DNA of 64,000 bases from Ambrosia x helenae. Lineage: Eukaryota > Streptophyta > Magnoliopsida > Asterales > Asteraceae. Below the pieces are notes generated by a model. The model saw only the letters and a program-made list of their open reading frames with translations, searched no databases and was not told where the DNA came from. The DNA is taken from NCBI GenBank assembly GCA_030844895.1, contig CM061233.1, forward strand, positions 88,187,563-88,251,562. Reading direction: 5' to 3'. Shown here piece by piece: positions 1 through 10,594 of this stretch (positions are counted from its first letter, which is position 1; every line of letters begins with the position of its first letter). Both the position numbers and the translations under genes were made by a program.

Positions 1-5
1 CTTCA

Positions 6-135
6 GGATGCTAATCATGTAATATCCTCAGAATGCCAATCACGTAACATCCTTAGAATGCCAATCACGTAACATCCTCAGAATGCTAATCACGTAACAT
101 CCTCAGGATGCTAATCACGTAACATCCTTAGGATG
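6..135. repeat. 25-bp tandem repeat, about five copies
   Basis: A 25-base unit (core AATCACGTAACATCCT) starts at 6, 31, 56, 81 and 106, with the next copy breaking off near 131. Copies differ at one to three bases. Because the window starts here, the array may continue to the left. An ATGT microsatellite follows at about 163-182. Neither has a coding frame that looks real. Confidence 0.9.
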
Positions 136-182
136 CTAAGTCTAAAATTTCACCCATAACAGTATGTATGTATGTATGTATA

Positions 183-938
183 TTTATGTAGTTACTTTGT
201 ATCACATTTATGAACCTATCTTATTAATTTTTTTAAAATTTTCATTATAAGTTATTATTTTTGAAAAATCAAAACAAAAATTATGTTTGAAAGTTCCAAA
301 ATCGCCGAACCAAACTATCTTTGGATAGTTTGGCATGTCTAGCTAACCGAACCAACCAATCAATCCGATTTTGTTGGCTATTTTCTAAAACCTTTAAACC
401 TTAGCGTTTCAACTCATTTTTTTGGTCAAAACCGGACATTCATCACAGTTATCATCTTTTAACATACTAACTTAAACTAAAAACATATTGTTGTTTGATT
501 GTAGTTTTGTCATTACCAAATCAATTAAAAGGTATGGTAACAAAGTATCTATCAGTTTATTCATAACAATAGTATAAAGTAGGCGGTGAAAATAATGTGT
601 TTTTACTAGTATAACTCTTTGAAATGCTCAATAGGTTTCTATTACTTGATTGTTAGATACATATATAACACATGAAAACCACATGTAAAATATCATATGA
701 TTACTTTCAAAAAGGAGCCTCCTAAGAACTAGAACTAGTATACAAAATCCCTTGGATTATTATTTATTGGCTGCTGGCATATTCGAAACGATAAGGAATC
801 AATGGGCATTTTCAGATATATTACTCCAAAGACCCGCCACAATTAATAGCATTTATATAAGTTAAATTCTAGGTAACTAGGTAGTTGTTTTCCTTTGAAT
901 CGCAAGGCATTCGGTGGTTGACTTTTTATGCAGTCAAA
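183..938. other. AT-rich intergenic stretch, no gene seen
   Basis: There is no convincing reading frame. A short perfect hairpin (10-bp stem CCAAACTATC at 310-319, pairing with 324-333, loop of four) lies near the start. The last five bases before the copia element, GTGCC at 939-943, are the left copy of its TSD. Confidence 0.6.
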
Positions 939-943
939 GTGCC

Positions 944-1572
944 TGTAAGGACAGAAAGGATTGAAGAAACCACTTTTGCCAACCTTGGTCTTATTCATAC
1001 TTCTGCCAAATTATTCTAAGTATAGAACTACTGAAGAAAGAAGGCACAAGTACTGAAGAATGATTCAACAAGTACTGAAGACAAACTACTCATCAGTAGT
1101 TTTTCATTCATCAGCACTTGTAATAGAATCCTTCCACCGCCTTATGTTTCAGTAGTTTAATTGTTTATTATTACTTTATCATTTTGTACAAGTTCCAAGA
1201 CTACAGCCTGTTGTAGTATTGCTTTTGTGTAAAGTTTTGAACAAGTTGTATGTATCTGCTGGTCTATAAATAGATGGGTTCATCCCACTATTTTAGACAT
1301 TGATTTTAATTGAAAACTGAAATCCTTCAAAACTCTTACTTGTTGTTTCCATTTCATTAACTGAGAATCTATCTGCTTATTTATTATCATTTACATTCAA
1401 TACTTAGATTCTCATTAACTTGTCTTTAGTTTGCAAACATCCAGGGGGAGTAATAACTCCTGATGATAGTGAAACTTTATTAACTTATTCCGCTGTGCAA
1501 AACTGATTAAACTTGCAAAACACATAAGTGTTCACAAGCAAGTAAACTGTTAAAGAGCATACTGATCCAACA
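944..1572 (+). repeat. Copia 5' LTR
   Basis: 629 bp, TG...CA ended. It holds a TATA box (TATAAATAGA at 1265-1274) that would start the genomic RNA about 30 bases downstream. Relative to the 3' LTR it lacks about 55 bp after base 1060; the missing piece is bordered by ACTGAAG-type repeats, so slippage or short-repeat recombination is likely. Confidence 0.95.
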
Positions 1573-1573
1573 A

Positions 1574-1586
1574 TTGGTATCAGAGC
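1574..1586 (+). promoter_or_regulatory. Copia primer binding site (initiator tRNA-Met type)
   Basis: TTGGTATCAGAGC starts one base after the 5' LTR. This is the usual plant copia site complementary to the 3' end of initiator methionine tRNA, which primes minus-strand DNA synthesis. Confidence 0.9.
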
Positions 1587-1727
1587 ACTGGTTTATCTGA
1601 TCAAATATCAATCTAACAAATTGAGAATCAGACACAGGCTCTTATTGATATTCAATAAAGGATTAAAAGTTCACTTTTTCAACATCCATCATTTTGAGAG
1701 ATATTTGACAAATCAACACTCTCTAAA

Positions 1728-4296
1728 ATGGATCCTCATAATACTGGTTCTGCTAATAAACCTGCTATGCTTGTTCGTTCTGAATATAACATATAGCAGA
1801 AAAGAATGGCACATACTCTGTCTTAGACCAAAACTGGTCGTTAGAAATCTGTGATATATGGTCCTCACAAACCAGTAAACATTACTCTTGAAACTAAAGT
1901 TGAAATACCAAAGGACCCAAAAGACTACACAAAGGAAGATTTCCTAAAACTTGAGCTTGATGCTAAAGTTTTTTCTATGTTGGCAATGGCACTCCCAAAT
2001 GAAATCTACTCTGGACTTTTACACTGTGAAAGTGCCAAAAAGCTTTGGGACTGCCTAAAAGAGCAGTTTGGAGGAACTGAAGAGGTGATTGCCAACACTA
2101 GAGAAATCCTGGCTTAACAATATGAAACATTTACTCACATTAATGGGGAAACTTTAACACAACAATTTGAAAGATTTTCCTCATTAATATCTGAGTTGAA
2201 ATTAAATGGTTAGACCTATACAAATGTATCTATGCTTCATAGATTTATAAGGTCTTTACCAGAAAAATGGGAAACTTACTCTATAGTTCTCAGATCTTCA
2301 CCAGACTTTAACTCCCTCACTCTTACAAAATTACATGGGAGATTGCTAACTTTTGAAAGAGAAATTGATCAAAAGGAAAAGTTGCAAAATTCTGGTAAAA
2401 CAGCTGATGACTATGTACTTGATAGTACAACACTTTTAGGATAAGACTCACCTACTTGTTCAAATAGTTTTGGATCTTTTGACCACATTGACATAACTGC
2501 TGGGATCTCATCAGAAAGATCATTCCCAGCTTATGACAATGATGAATATAGTCAAACTGTTGATAACATGTGTTTTATCATGGATGATTTGAAAAATTTT
2601 AGCAGTGACGACTTAGAAGAAATGGACATTTTACACCAACTGGCCATATTAAGTATAAAAACTAACAAATTTTATAAAAGGTCAGGAAGGAAATTTCCAA
2701 GACTGAACAGTTCTACAAAAATTGGTTTTGGCAAATCTAAGCTTAGATGTCACAAGTGTCAAAAGTTGGCACACTTTGCTAGAGAGTGTAGAAGCTCTAG
2801 CTACAACCAATCACAGTCTGGAAATCAGCTTAACCCTTGTTATAATAGGAATAATGGAACACATGGAAGTGCACATTTTGTACAGGCACAAGCTCCACAA
2901 ATCCAATATGTGCCACAAATACAATATGTATAGATGCCTGCTCAACAAATGCAGAGCCAACAATCAATCCCTTCCATTCCAACTGCTCAACAACCTCCAC
3001 AAACTCAGCAACCCTCACAACAAAGTCTTTTTACTTCAGGGTATGTTGACTGGAGCAGTCTTCCTTTTGATACAACTGAGTGCAATCCTGATGCAGACAA
3101 CAAAATGTTTGACATCAACTGGGGAGAACCTGACAATGGCAGAAAGAATTTTGCCTTAATGGCATTTGAGGGCTGCACCTCAAAATCTGCCCTGTCTCGG
3201 GTATCAAGGGAATCTTTAACAAAACTTTGATCAAACTCATGTAAAGAATCTTTTGCTCTCATAAAAGACTAATGTGCATTTACAAGGCAAAGCCAATGAC
3301 TCTGAGAGAAAATTTACACAAATGAAATGTGATTTAGAAAGAAAACTTGCTGCAAAATCAAAAGAAAATTCTAAATTAACTAACAATGCTATTAAAACCC
3401 AAGCACAACTTAAAATCATGATAGAAGACCTAGGAAATGTCAAAAAAGAGCTTGCTGACACCAAGGTTGACTGTGAAAAATGGGTTGAGTCATGTAAAGG
3501 GTATCAACTGCTACTTAACAAACAAAGTGCATCAAATGTTAGGTTTGGCATAGGGTACAATCACACTGAAACACCAACTAATTTTTCTCCCAAAACTACT
3601 GAAGATGGGAGAAAAATTGTTCAAAATGAAACTTCTGAAGAGAAAAATTGCACATCTTTTCATGAAAACTTTCTAAAAATTCAAAAAGAAAGTTCTTCAG
3701 AAGTACTGATAAAATCTGACTTTAAGCCATCAGTAGTTTCATCTACATCAGGAATTGAGAACCTGAAAACTACTGATGACCTAAATCAAATCAAGACAGT
3801 CAGAAATTTGCCTTTAAATGAGAAAGAAAAGGCAAAAGAATGTGAAATCTGTGGTTTGTTTAACCACAAAACAGAATTTTGTAGATACAGAAAAGGAATT
3901 CAGTATAACAAGAAAATTCCACAACTGGTTGTGGGAAAACAACTCAAAAATGATTTTGAAGAAACTTTCCTTCCCAAGAAACAACAACCAGGCAACACCT
4001 TTTCTTAGAAAAAGATGAAATCTCAACAACGGTCTTTTTCTCAAAATTCTCCTTCAGTAGTTAGACCTAAATCATCAGTAGTTTTACAAACTGCTGAGAT
4101 TAAAGATCTCATGAATATGGTACAACTACTGATGACCAAGGTTGATGGTGGTCCTCAAAAGGATACCACCATTGCTCTTAATGAAAAATCCATTGCCAAA
4201 AAGACATGGATTCCTCAACCTGGTCAAGAACAAACTGTTAATGTTCTCAAGAGCAAACCCAAAGCCAAATTGTCTTGGGTTCCAAAATCAAACTAA
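1728..4296 (+). pseudogene. gag: Copia gag, degenerate
   Basis: Would encode the capsid/nucleocapsid part of the polyprotein. The start is the ATG at 1728. The frame carries stops at 1794, 1824, 1842, 2115, 2211, 2442 and 2931, shifts frame near 3228, and has more stops near 3250 and at about 4009. Most stops fit TGG to TAG or CAA/CAG to TAA/TAG. A CCHC zinc knuckle is visible at 2748 (CHKCQKLAHFAREC) and a second CCHC at about 3840 (CEICGLFNHKTEFC). Between them lie a Gln-rich stretch and a Lys/Glu-rich coiled-coil-like stretch (about 3290-3500). A gag with a long spacer before protease suits a SIRE-type element. It cannot be translated as it stands. Confidence 0.85.
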
Positions 4297-4299
4297 TTT

Positions 4300-7200
4300 G
4301 CTACTTTGTGCAGAGGGTCTCCAGAGGCTTAAATAGCATTTGGTATGTTGACAGTGGAGGCTCAATGCACATGACAGGATGCAGATACCTGATAAACAAT
4401 TTTATCAGTCAAAGAGAAGGATCCGTATCCTTTGGGAACAATGCTAAGGGATATGTGCTAGGACATGGCAAGGTCTCTTCAGGCAAAATACAGTTTGACA
4501 AGGTCAATCTGGTTGAAAACCTTGAGTACAACTTGTTGTGTGTGTCACAAATGTGTGATAAAGGATTCTTCCTTTTTCACAAAGACAGCAAGCAAGATCA
4601 TATCACCAGAAGGCCAGAAGTTGATAGAGAAGATCATTGAAGATCATACTTTGTTGATAGCCAAAAGATGTGGCAATGTCTATGCAGTGGACATTGAAAA
4701 GGACAAAAACTGAACAACACTGCATGTTTCTTCTCAAGGGCATCAACTTCAAAGACTGATCTCTGGCATAGGAGACTTGGCAATGTGAACTTTAAAACCA
4801 TAAATAAACTCACAAAAATGGGCTTGGTCAGAGGTCTACCCTTGAAAGTATACCAGTGTCAAGAACACTATGTATCCTGTTTAAAAGGAAAGCAGCATAA
4901 GTCCTCCTATAAGTCTATTGAAGAATCTAAAACAACTGCATGTCTTCAACTACTCCATATGGACTTATTTGGGCCAGTAAAAATCATGAGCCTTGGTAAG
5001 AAGAAGTACTGCTTAGTCATCATTGATGACTATTCAAGATTCACATGGGTATTCTTCTTATTTTCAAAGGATGAGGCAGCTGAAATCATCAAGTTCTTCG
5101 TTCTACAAGTAGAGAAACAATATTCTCTATCTGTCAAAGTCATTAGAAGTGATAATGGGACAGAGTTCAGGAACAAAACTCTGGATGAATACTGTTTGTC
5201 TAAAGGGATTATTAGAGAATTCTGTGTTCCCAGAACTCCTGAACAAAATGGTGTGGTAGAAAGGAAGAACAGGACATTAATTGAAGCAGCAAGAACCATG
5301 TTAGCTGATTCAGACCTACCATTGAATTTCTGGGCTGAAGTAGTCAACATTGCATGTTATCTTCAGAATAGAGTCCTTGTCAACAAGAGACACTCCAAAA
5401 CTGCCTATGAAGTTCTTCATGGCATTAAGCCCCTTATCTCCTTTTTCAGGGCTTTTGGATGTCAATGTTTCATTCTAAACATTAAAGACTTTATTTCAAA
5501 GTTTGCTGCTAAAGTTGATTCAGGTTATTTTCTTGGTTACTCTTCCACTAGAAAATCCTATAAGGTTTTTAACTCAAGAACCAAGATAGTAGAAGAAACA
5601 CTCAATGTCAAGTTCAATGAGTCAAAACACACTCTCATTCCAGCACATCCTGCTGAACTCTTTGACCTTGACAGCTTCCATTTCGAACCTGAAAAGACTG
5701 TCACTTCATCTAAACCTACTTATTATGGTGATCAAAGGTTTGATGATGAGGATCCAGCACCATGGACTCCTAATACAGTCATTAAGTCAACTTTCAAACC
5801 ATTAGAAGTTTCACAAACCTCTGATTCAACAACTGCTGATGTACAAACTCAAACATCTGTTTCAGCTCCCACAACTACCGAAGATGTTCAAACAGCTGAA
5901 CCAGACATTATAAACCTTAGTGGTTTGTTTGAAGAAGTACAAGAGCCACCTACACCTGTCAGTGGTTTACAACAACTGATTGAACACAAGGGTCATCCAT
6001 TGGATCAAATCATGGGTGATATTGCATCAGGTGTTCTCACAAGAAACCAGCTTTCCAAATTTTGCTTCTTCTCAGCATTTATTTCTCACTTGGAACCTAA
6101 GAAGTACCAAGAAGCCCTCAAAGACAACAATTGGGTGCAAGCTATGCTAGATGAGTTGCTCCAATTCAAGAAGCAACAGGTTTGGAAAATCTGTCCCTTA
6201 CCACCAAATAAGCTACCAATTGGCACAAGATGGGTTTTCAGGAATAAACAACATGAGGCTGGTATGATTATTAAGAACAAGGCAAGACTGGTGGTACAAG
6301 GTTATTCTCAAGAAGAAGGAATTAACTATGATGAAACCTTTGCTCCAGTTGCAAGACTTGAAGCCATCGGGTTATTTCTGGCTTATGCTATTTCCAACAA
6401 AATAAAAGTTTTTCAAATGGATGTTAAAAGTGCATTTTTGTATGGAAAAATCAAAGAGGAAGTGTATGTCTGTCAGCCACCTGGGTTTGAGGATCCTTCT
6501 CATCCTGAGTGGGTGTACAAGCTTGACAAATCTCTTTATGGGCTAAAACAGGCTCCTAGAGCCTGGTATGAAACACTTTCTAACTTTTTGCTCAAAAATA
6601 ACTTTACAAGAGGCTCCATTGAAAAAACTCTTTTCATTAAACATGTTGGAAATCATGTCTTACTTGTTCAAATTTATGTTGATGATATCATATTTGGTTC
6701 AACAAACACAAAACTGTGTGATTAATTCAAGAAACTCATGCAATCAAAATTTGAGATGAGTACAATGGGAGAGCTGCAGTACTTTTTAGGACTGCAGATT
6801 AAACAACAAACAAATGGAACTTTTATACATCAATCTAAATATGTTAAAGAATTATTGAACAAATTTTCTTTACAAGACTGTAAATCATGTTCCACTCCCA
6901 TGACACCAACCACACAAGTTGAACTAGATGATCAAGGAAAACAGGCTGATCAAACCATGTATAGATGTATGATAGGTTCCCTTTTATATCTAACTGCTTC
7001 TAGACCAGATATTATGTTTTCAACATGTGTCTGTACTAGATATCAATCAGCTCCTAGGGAATCACACCTCATTGAAGTCAAAAGAATCTTCAGATATCTG
7101 AAAGGAACTCCTACACTTGGAATTTGGTATCCTGCTTCTAGCAATACCAAGTTATCGACTTTTTCAGATAGTGACTATGTAGGGTGCAAGATGTCAAGAA

Positions 7201-7617
7201 AATCAACATCTGTTGGTTGTCAATTCTTGGGAGGCTGTCTAGTGTCCTGGAAATCAAAGAAGCAAACATCTGTTGCAACTTTAACGGCTGAGGCTGAATA
7301 CATTGCAGCTGCAAGTTGTACATCACAGATACAATGGCTCCAATATCAACTTCTTGATTATGGAATCAAAGAGACCAAGACACCATTGCTTGTAGACCGT
7401 AAATCTACCATTAGCATCATTCAAAATCCTGTTCAGTTCTCAAAGACTAAACATATTGAAATCAGGTATCATTTCATAAGGGATTGCTATGAAAAAAGGC
7501 AAGATTGAAGTGAAGCATGTCACAACAGCTAATCAAATAACTGACATATTCACTAAACCCCTTGACACATCAACATTTCAGAAGTTAGTATCCATGCTTG
7601 GGATGCTAAATTTGTAA
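4300..7617 (+). pseudogene. pol: Copia pol: protease, integrase, RT, RNase H, degenerate
   Basis: Protease is marked by WYVDSGGSMHMTG near 4340 (DSG active site; the usual Cys after DSG is Gly). Two frame changes follow before 4785. The integrase HHCC zinc region is damaged: the second His reads Asn (WHRRLGNVN) and one Cys reads Tyr before SCLKGKQ. The DDE core is present (MDLFGP; RSDNGTEF; PEQNGVVERKN). RT runs from about 6170, with QMDVKSAFLYG and the catalytic YVDD near 6676. An in-frame TAA at 6723 separates RT from the rest. RNase H shows DSDYVGC and TAEAEYIA. A frameshift in an A run near 7491 precedes the end at 7615-7617. The longest intact piece is 4785-6725. Inactive as it stands. 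Confidence 0.93.
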
Positions 7618-8105
7618 GTGTTTCTTTTATTCTTCTGCACATATTTTATTTTTCACTTACATATGTTTGGTTTAATACTTCTGAAAAGCAAAAAGAGAGA
7701 AACTACTGATGTACAAAACATCAGTATGGGAATATTTCCTGAAAAATGATTAAATTCTGATAAAATAAACGTCGGAGGTTATGAATAAAGTGTTTATAAA
7801 CATTCTCATCAGTTGTTAACAAACTACTGAAGAGAAAATGGGAACTACTGCTGAAAGTTGTGCTTCATCGGCAGTTTTGTCATTAAGGGTAAATCAAACA
7901 TTTCCCACTTTAGAAGTTTGACCTAGGGCGGTTATAAACTTCTGATAAACACCTTTTCCAACACTTATCCTTTCAAAAAGAAAAATTCCCTCCTTCTCTC
8001 TCAAAAACACTCTCAAACCCTTAACCTGCAAACAAAAACACTGTTCGATCCACCCACAAACAAACCACAGGGCTCTTATACTGAAACAGGGACACAATCA
8101 AAGAG
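7618..8105 (+). other. Copia spacer between pol and the extra ORF
   Basis: No coding frame that I trust. The stretch holds ACTACTGA motifs at 7702 and 7823. A leader or splice acceptor for the downstream coding region could lie here, but nothing marks it clearly. Confidence 0.5.
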
Positions 8106-9463
8106 GCTACTTTGGGAAACATGAAGCCTGGTCCCAATACGATGAAATCATTGATTTAGTCGTCAAATCCCAATACTTCACTGCCCTCACCATTGATCCT
8201 CCAATCTATACTGAAACTCTTAATGAGTTCTGGGCGAACGCAGAGACGGTTACAGTGAATGATCAAGTGATTTCCCTCAAATCAACTATCCAAGGGAAAG
8301 TAATGGCAATCACACCGGCAACTTTGGGAATTAGACTGGGTCTGGATGATGTGGATGCACCAGATCAATTTCCAAACTCTGAAATTCATTTAACCATGAC
8401 AGAGTGTGGTTACCAAGGCACTCTCTCACATGCAACCATTTTTAAGAAATATTTTGATCCAAAATACAAACTTTTGTTTCATTACATAATCATGTGCCTG
8501 AGTCCAAAAACTAGATCTTATGATCAGATGCCCTCTACTTTTCAACCAATTTTTCATTCCATTGTGAATGAAACAAAATTTAGGGCATCAGCACTTTTCT
8601 TTATTGAGTTGGTGTTACATCACCTAAATTCTAAAAGGAAGTTTTTGTTGTATCCAAGGTTCATAATGCATTGCATAATTAAAGAACTTGGAGATGAGGT
8701 GCTTGTGGGAAAAACAACTGTTTTAAACCCATTGACCTCACAAGTATACTCAATGCATAACAAACCGGCTGTCTGGCCAGAAGATGACCAAGGGGAACAA
8801 GAAACAGTCCCCATGGAACTATCATCTTCCAAACCCTCACCCAAAAAGGCCAAGAAAACCAAACAACAAAACCAAAACCCACCAACAAAACCACATCAAT
8901 CAGGGGACATACCATCAGACTTTGACATGAATGTGGATGTCTTTAGCCCTAACCCAAGAGATGAGGATGAACCAGGGTTTCTAAGCCCAAACTTAGAGAC
9001 CTTAGGTACATTTAAGGCTGCTACTACTCATTTACCACCTAGTGGTGGACCTGAGGACAGAAGTAACATAGCTAAGACCTCACTTGTGGCAACTACTGAT
9101 GAAGGCTTTATGCCTAAGGTAGGAAATCCTCAGAACCAAGAAAAAGAGGTTCATGAGACAACTGGGTTGGGCCCAGCTCATGATACAACTGATAATGTCC
9201 TCATTGAGGATATCATCAGGGATTCAGATGATTCCATTAATTTGGATGATGATTCACACTCCACAAAACATGAATTGACGGCTGCTAGTGAAGGTCCTGA
9301 ATCTGGTATCTCTAAGCTCAAAGAGCTGGTCACACCAGATCAGGTTAAAGTCAACTTAATCCCTGATTCCCCTAAAGTGGCATCTTCAGTACATCCTGAA
9401 GATCACCCCAAAACACCCCCCTCACTAAAAATGCCTACTAATTCCCTGGGTCATCAAGCATAG
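8106..9463 (+). pseudogene. Copia extra ORF, first part (env-like position, unknown function)
   Basis: An open frame runs through a first ATG-free stretch (from about 8106) to 9463. The N-terminal half looks folded, with motifs such as MAITPATLGIRLGLDD and YIIMCLSPKTRSYD. The C-terminal half is acidic, Pro/Ser/Thr-rich and low in complexity. I know similar proteins downstream of pol in copia elements of Asteraceae, and SIRE-type elements often carry an ORF here. I see no signal peptide or membrane helix, so calling it an envelope protein is not justified. The frame breaks at 9461-9463 and resumes in another frame at 9505. Confidence 0.7.
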
Positions 9464-9504
9464 ACCTGAACCACCTATGCAGCCCAGATGGTCCCCTATA
9501 CCAG

Positions 9505-10594
9505 ATGATGAACACCCTCATCTCTGATCACCTCAAAACATTCACATCTTCTTGGGAGTTGAAAACCAAAGCCCAATTTGAGGTGATCAACAACAAACTA
9601 GGTGAGTTGTCCAACAAAATAGACAACAATACAAGGCAGCTTGCTAAGTTATCTGGTAGAACTTCTCAACCTGGCAGGCTTCCAAAAGTGGATGAAGCCA
9701 AAAAGGGGGAGAAGATTAAGGAACTAAGGGAGTCACTGGAAGCTAGGATAAAGGCAAGAGTGGCTCTACAACAACAACAACTGCTAGAAAAAGCCCAAAA
9801 ACAAAAAGAAAATCAAGATAGGCTTATTTCTACAACTGAAGTTGAAGCTAAACCTTCAGTAGTTGATACTTCTATCAGCACTTCAGTAGTTAACACTTCC
9901 AACATACAAACAACTGAAGAGCCTTCCAAACCAACTGAACAACAACCAACTTCTATTTCAAGGCCTACAACCACTCCAAAGCATGTACTAAACCCTTCTC
10001 CAATTTCAATGTCCAAAGGACTACTAGAAAAGAGTTTACTTGCAGCCCAAAGAAAGGCTAAGGAAGATGAGATCTGCAACAACCTGGAAGCAAGGGAAGA
10101 CATGAGCTACACTGAAAAGCTTGAAGCTTATGAAGCAGAGCTGAATAGACAAGCTGAGATTGAAAGAGTTGCTGAAGAAGAGAAAAAGACAACAACTGAT
10201 GTATTTTATTACAAGGAATAGCAAGACAAAAGTCTATTCACTCAAAGGGCTCTCCATAGATGAGCTAACAAGAAGAGCTCAACTTGTTGCTGACAAGATT
10301 GCAACTGAAAATGATAGAAAAGCAAAGAGAGCAAAGATAATTGATAAGTTGGTAGCCAATGACTATGGTTCAAAAGCCTTAGTGTTAAAGTGGAGAGAAG
10401 ACAAACTAATGGACACATATAAAAGATTCAAGGGTAACAAGGCTGCAAATCCAGGGAAGTACAAAACTTCTGAAGTGTCAACTTCAGTAGTTAGAACTTC
10501 TGGTGTTAAACATTCAAGACCTGCTACCAAAAGAAAGCCAGAGGACAATACAAAGACTGACTTCAAGATGGTGTTGCTGGAAGGCAACACAGTT
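9505..10594 (+). pseudogene. Copia extra ORF, second part (coiled-coil rich), cut by the gypsy insertion
   Basis: Two overlapping frames (9505-10221, then a shift near 10,210 into 10,160-10,594) encode a Lys/Glu/Gln-rich protein with long predicted coiled-coil stretches and Thr/Ser/Val repeats (SVV, TTD). This would follow the 8106-9463 product in one protein if the frameshifts were absent. The gypsy element enters at 10,594/10,595, right after codons for EGNTV. The frame resumes at 21,378, so the insertion hit a coding exon. Confidence 0.65.

Noticed and set aside
6..135. Regular repeats that might suggest a CRISPR array
   Set aside because: The 25-bp units are contiguous with no unique spacers, and this is plant DNA.
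8106..9463. Envelope glycoprotein of the copia element
   Set aside because: The position fits the env-like ORF of SIRE elements, but no signal peptide, membrane helix or fusion-like segment is visible.
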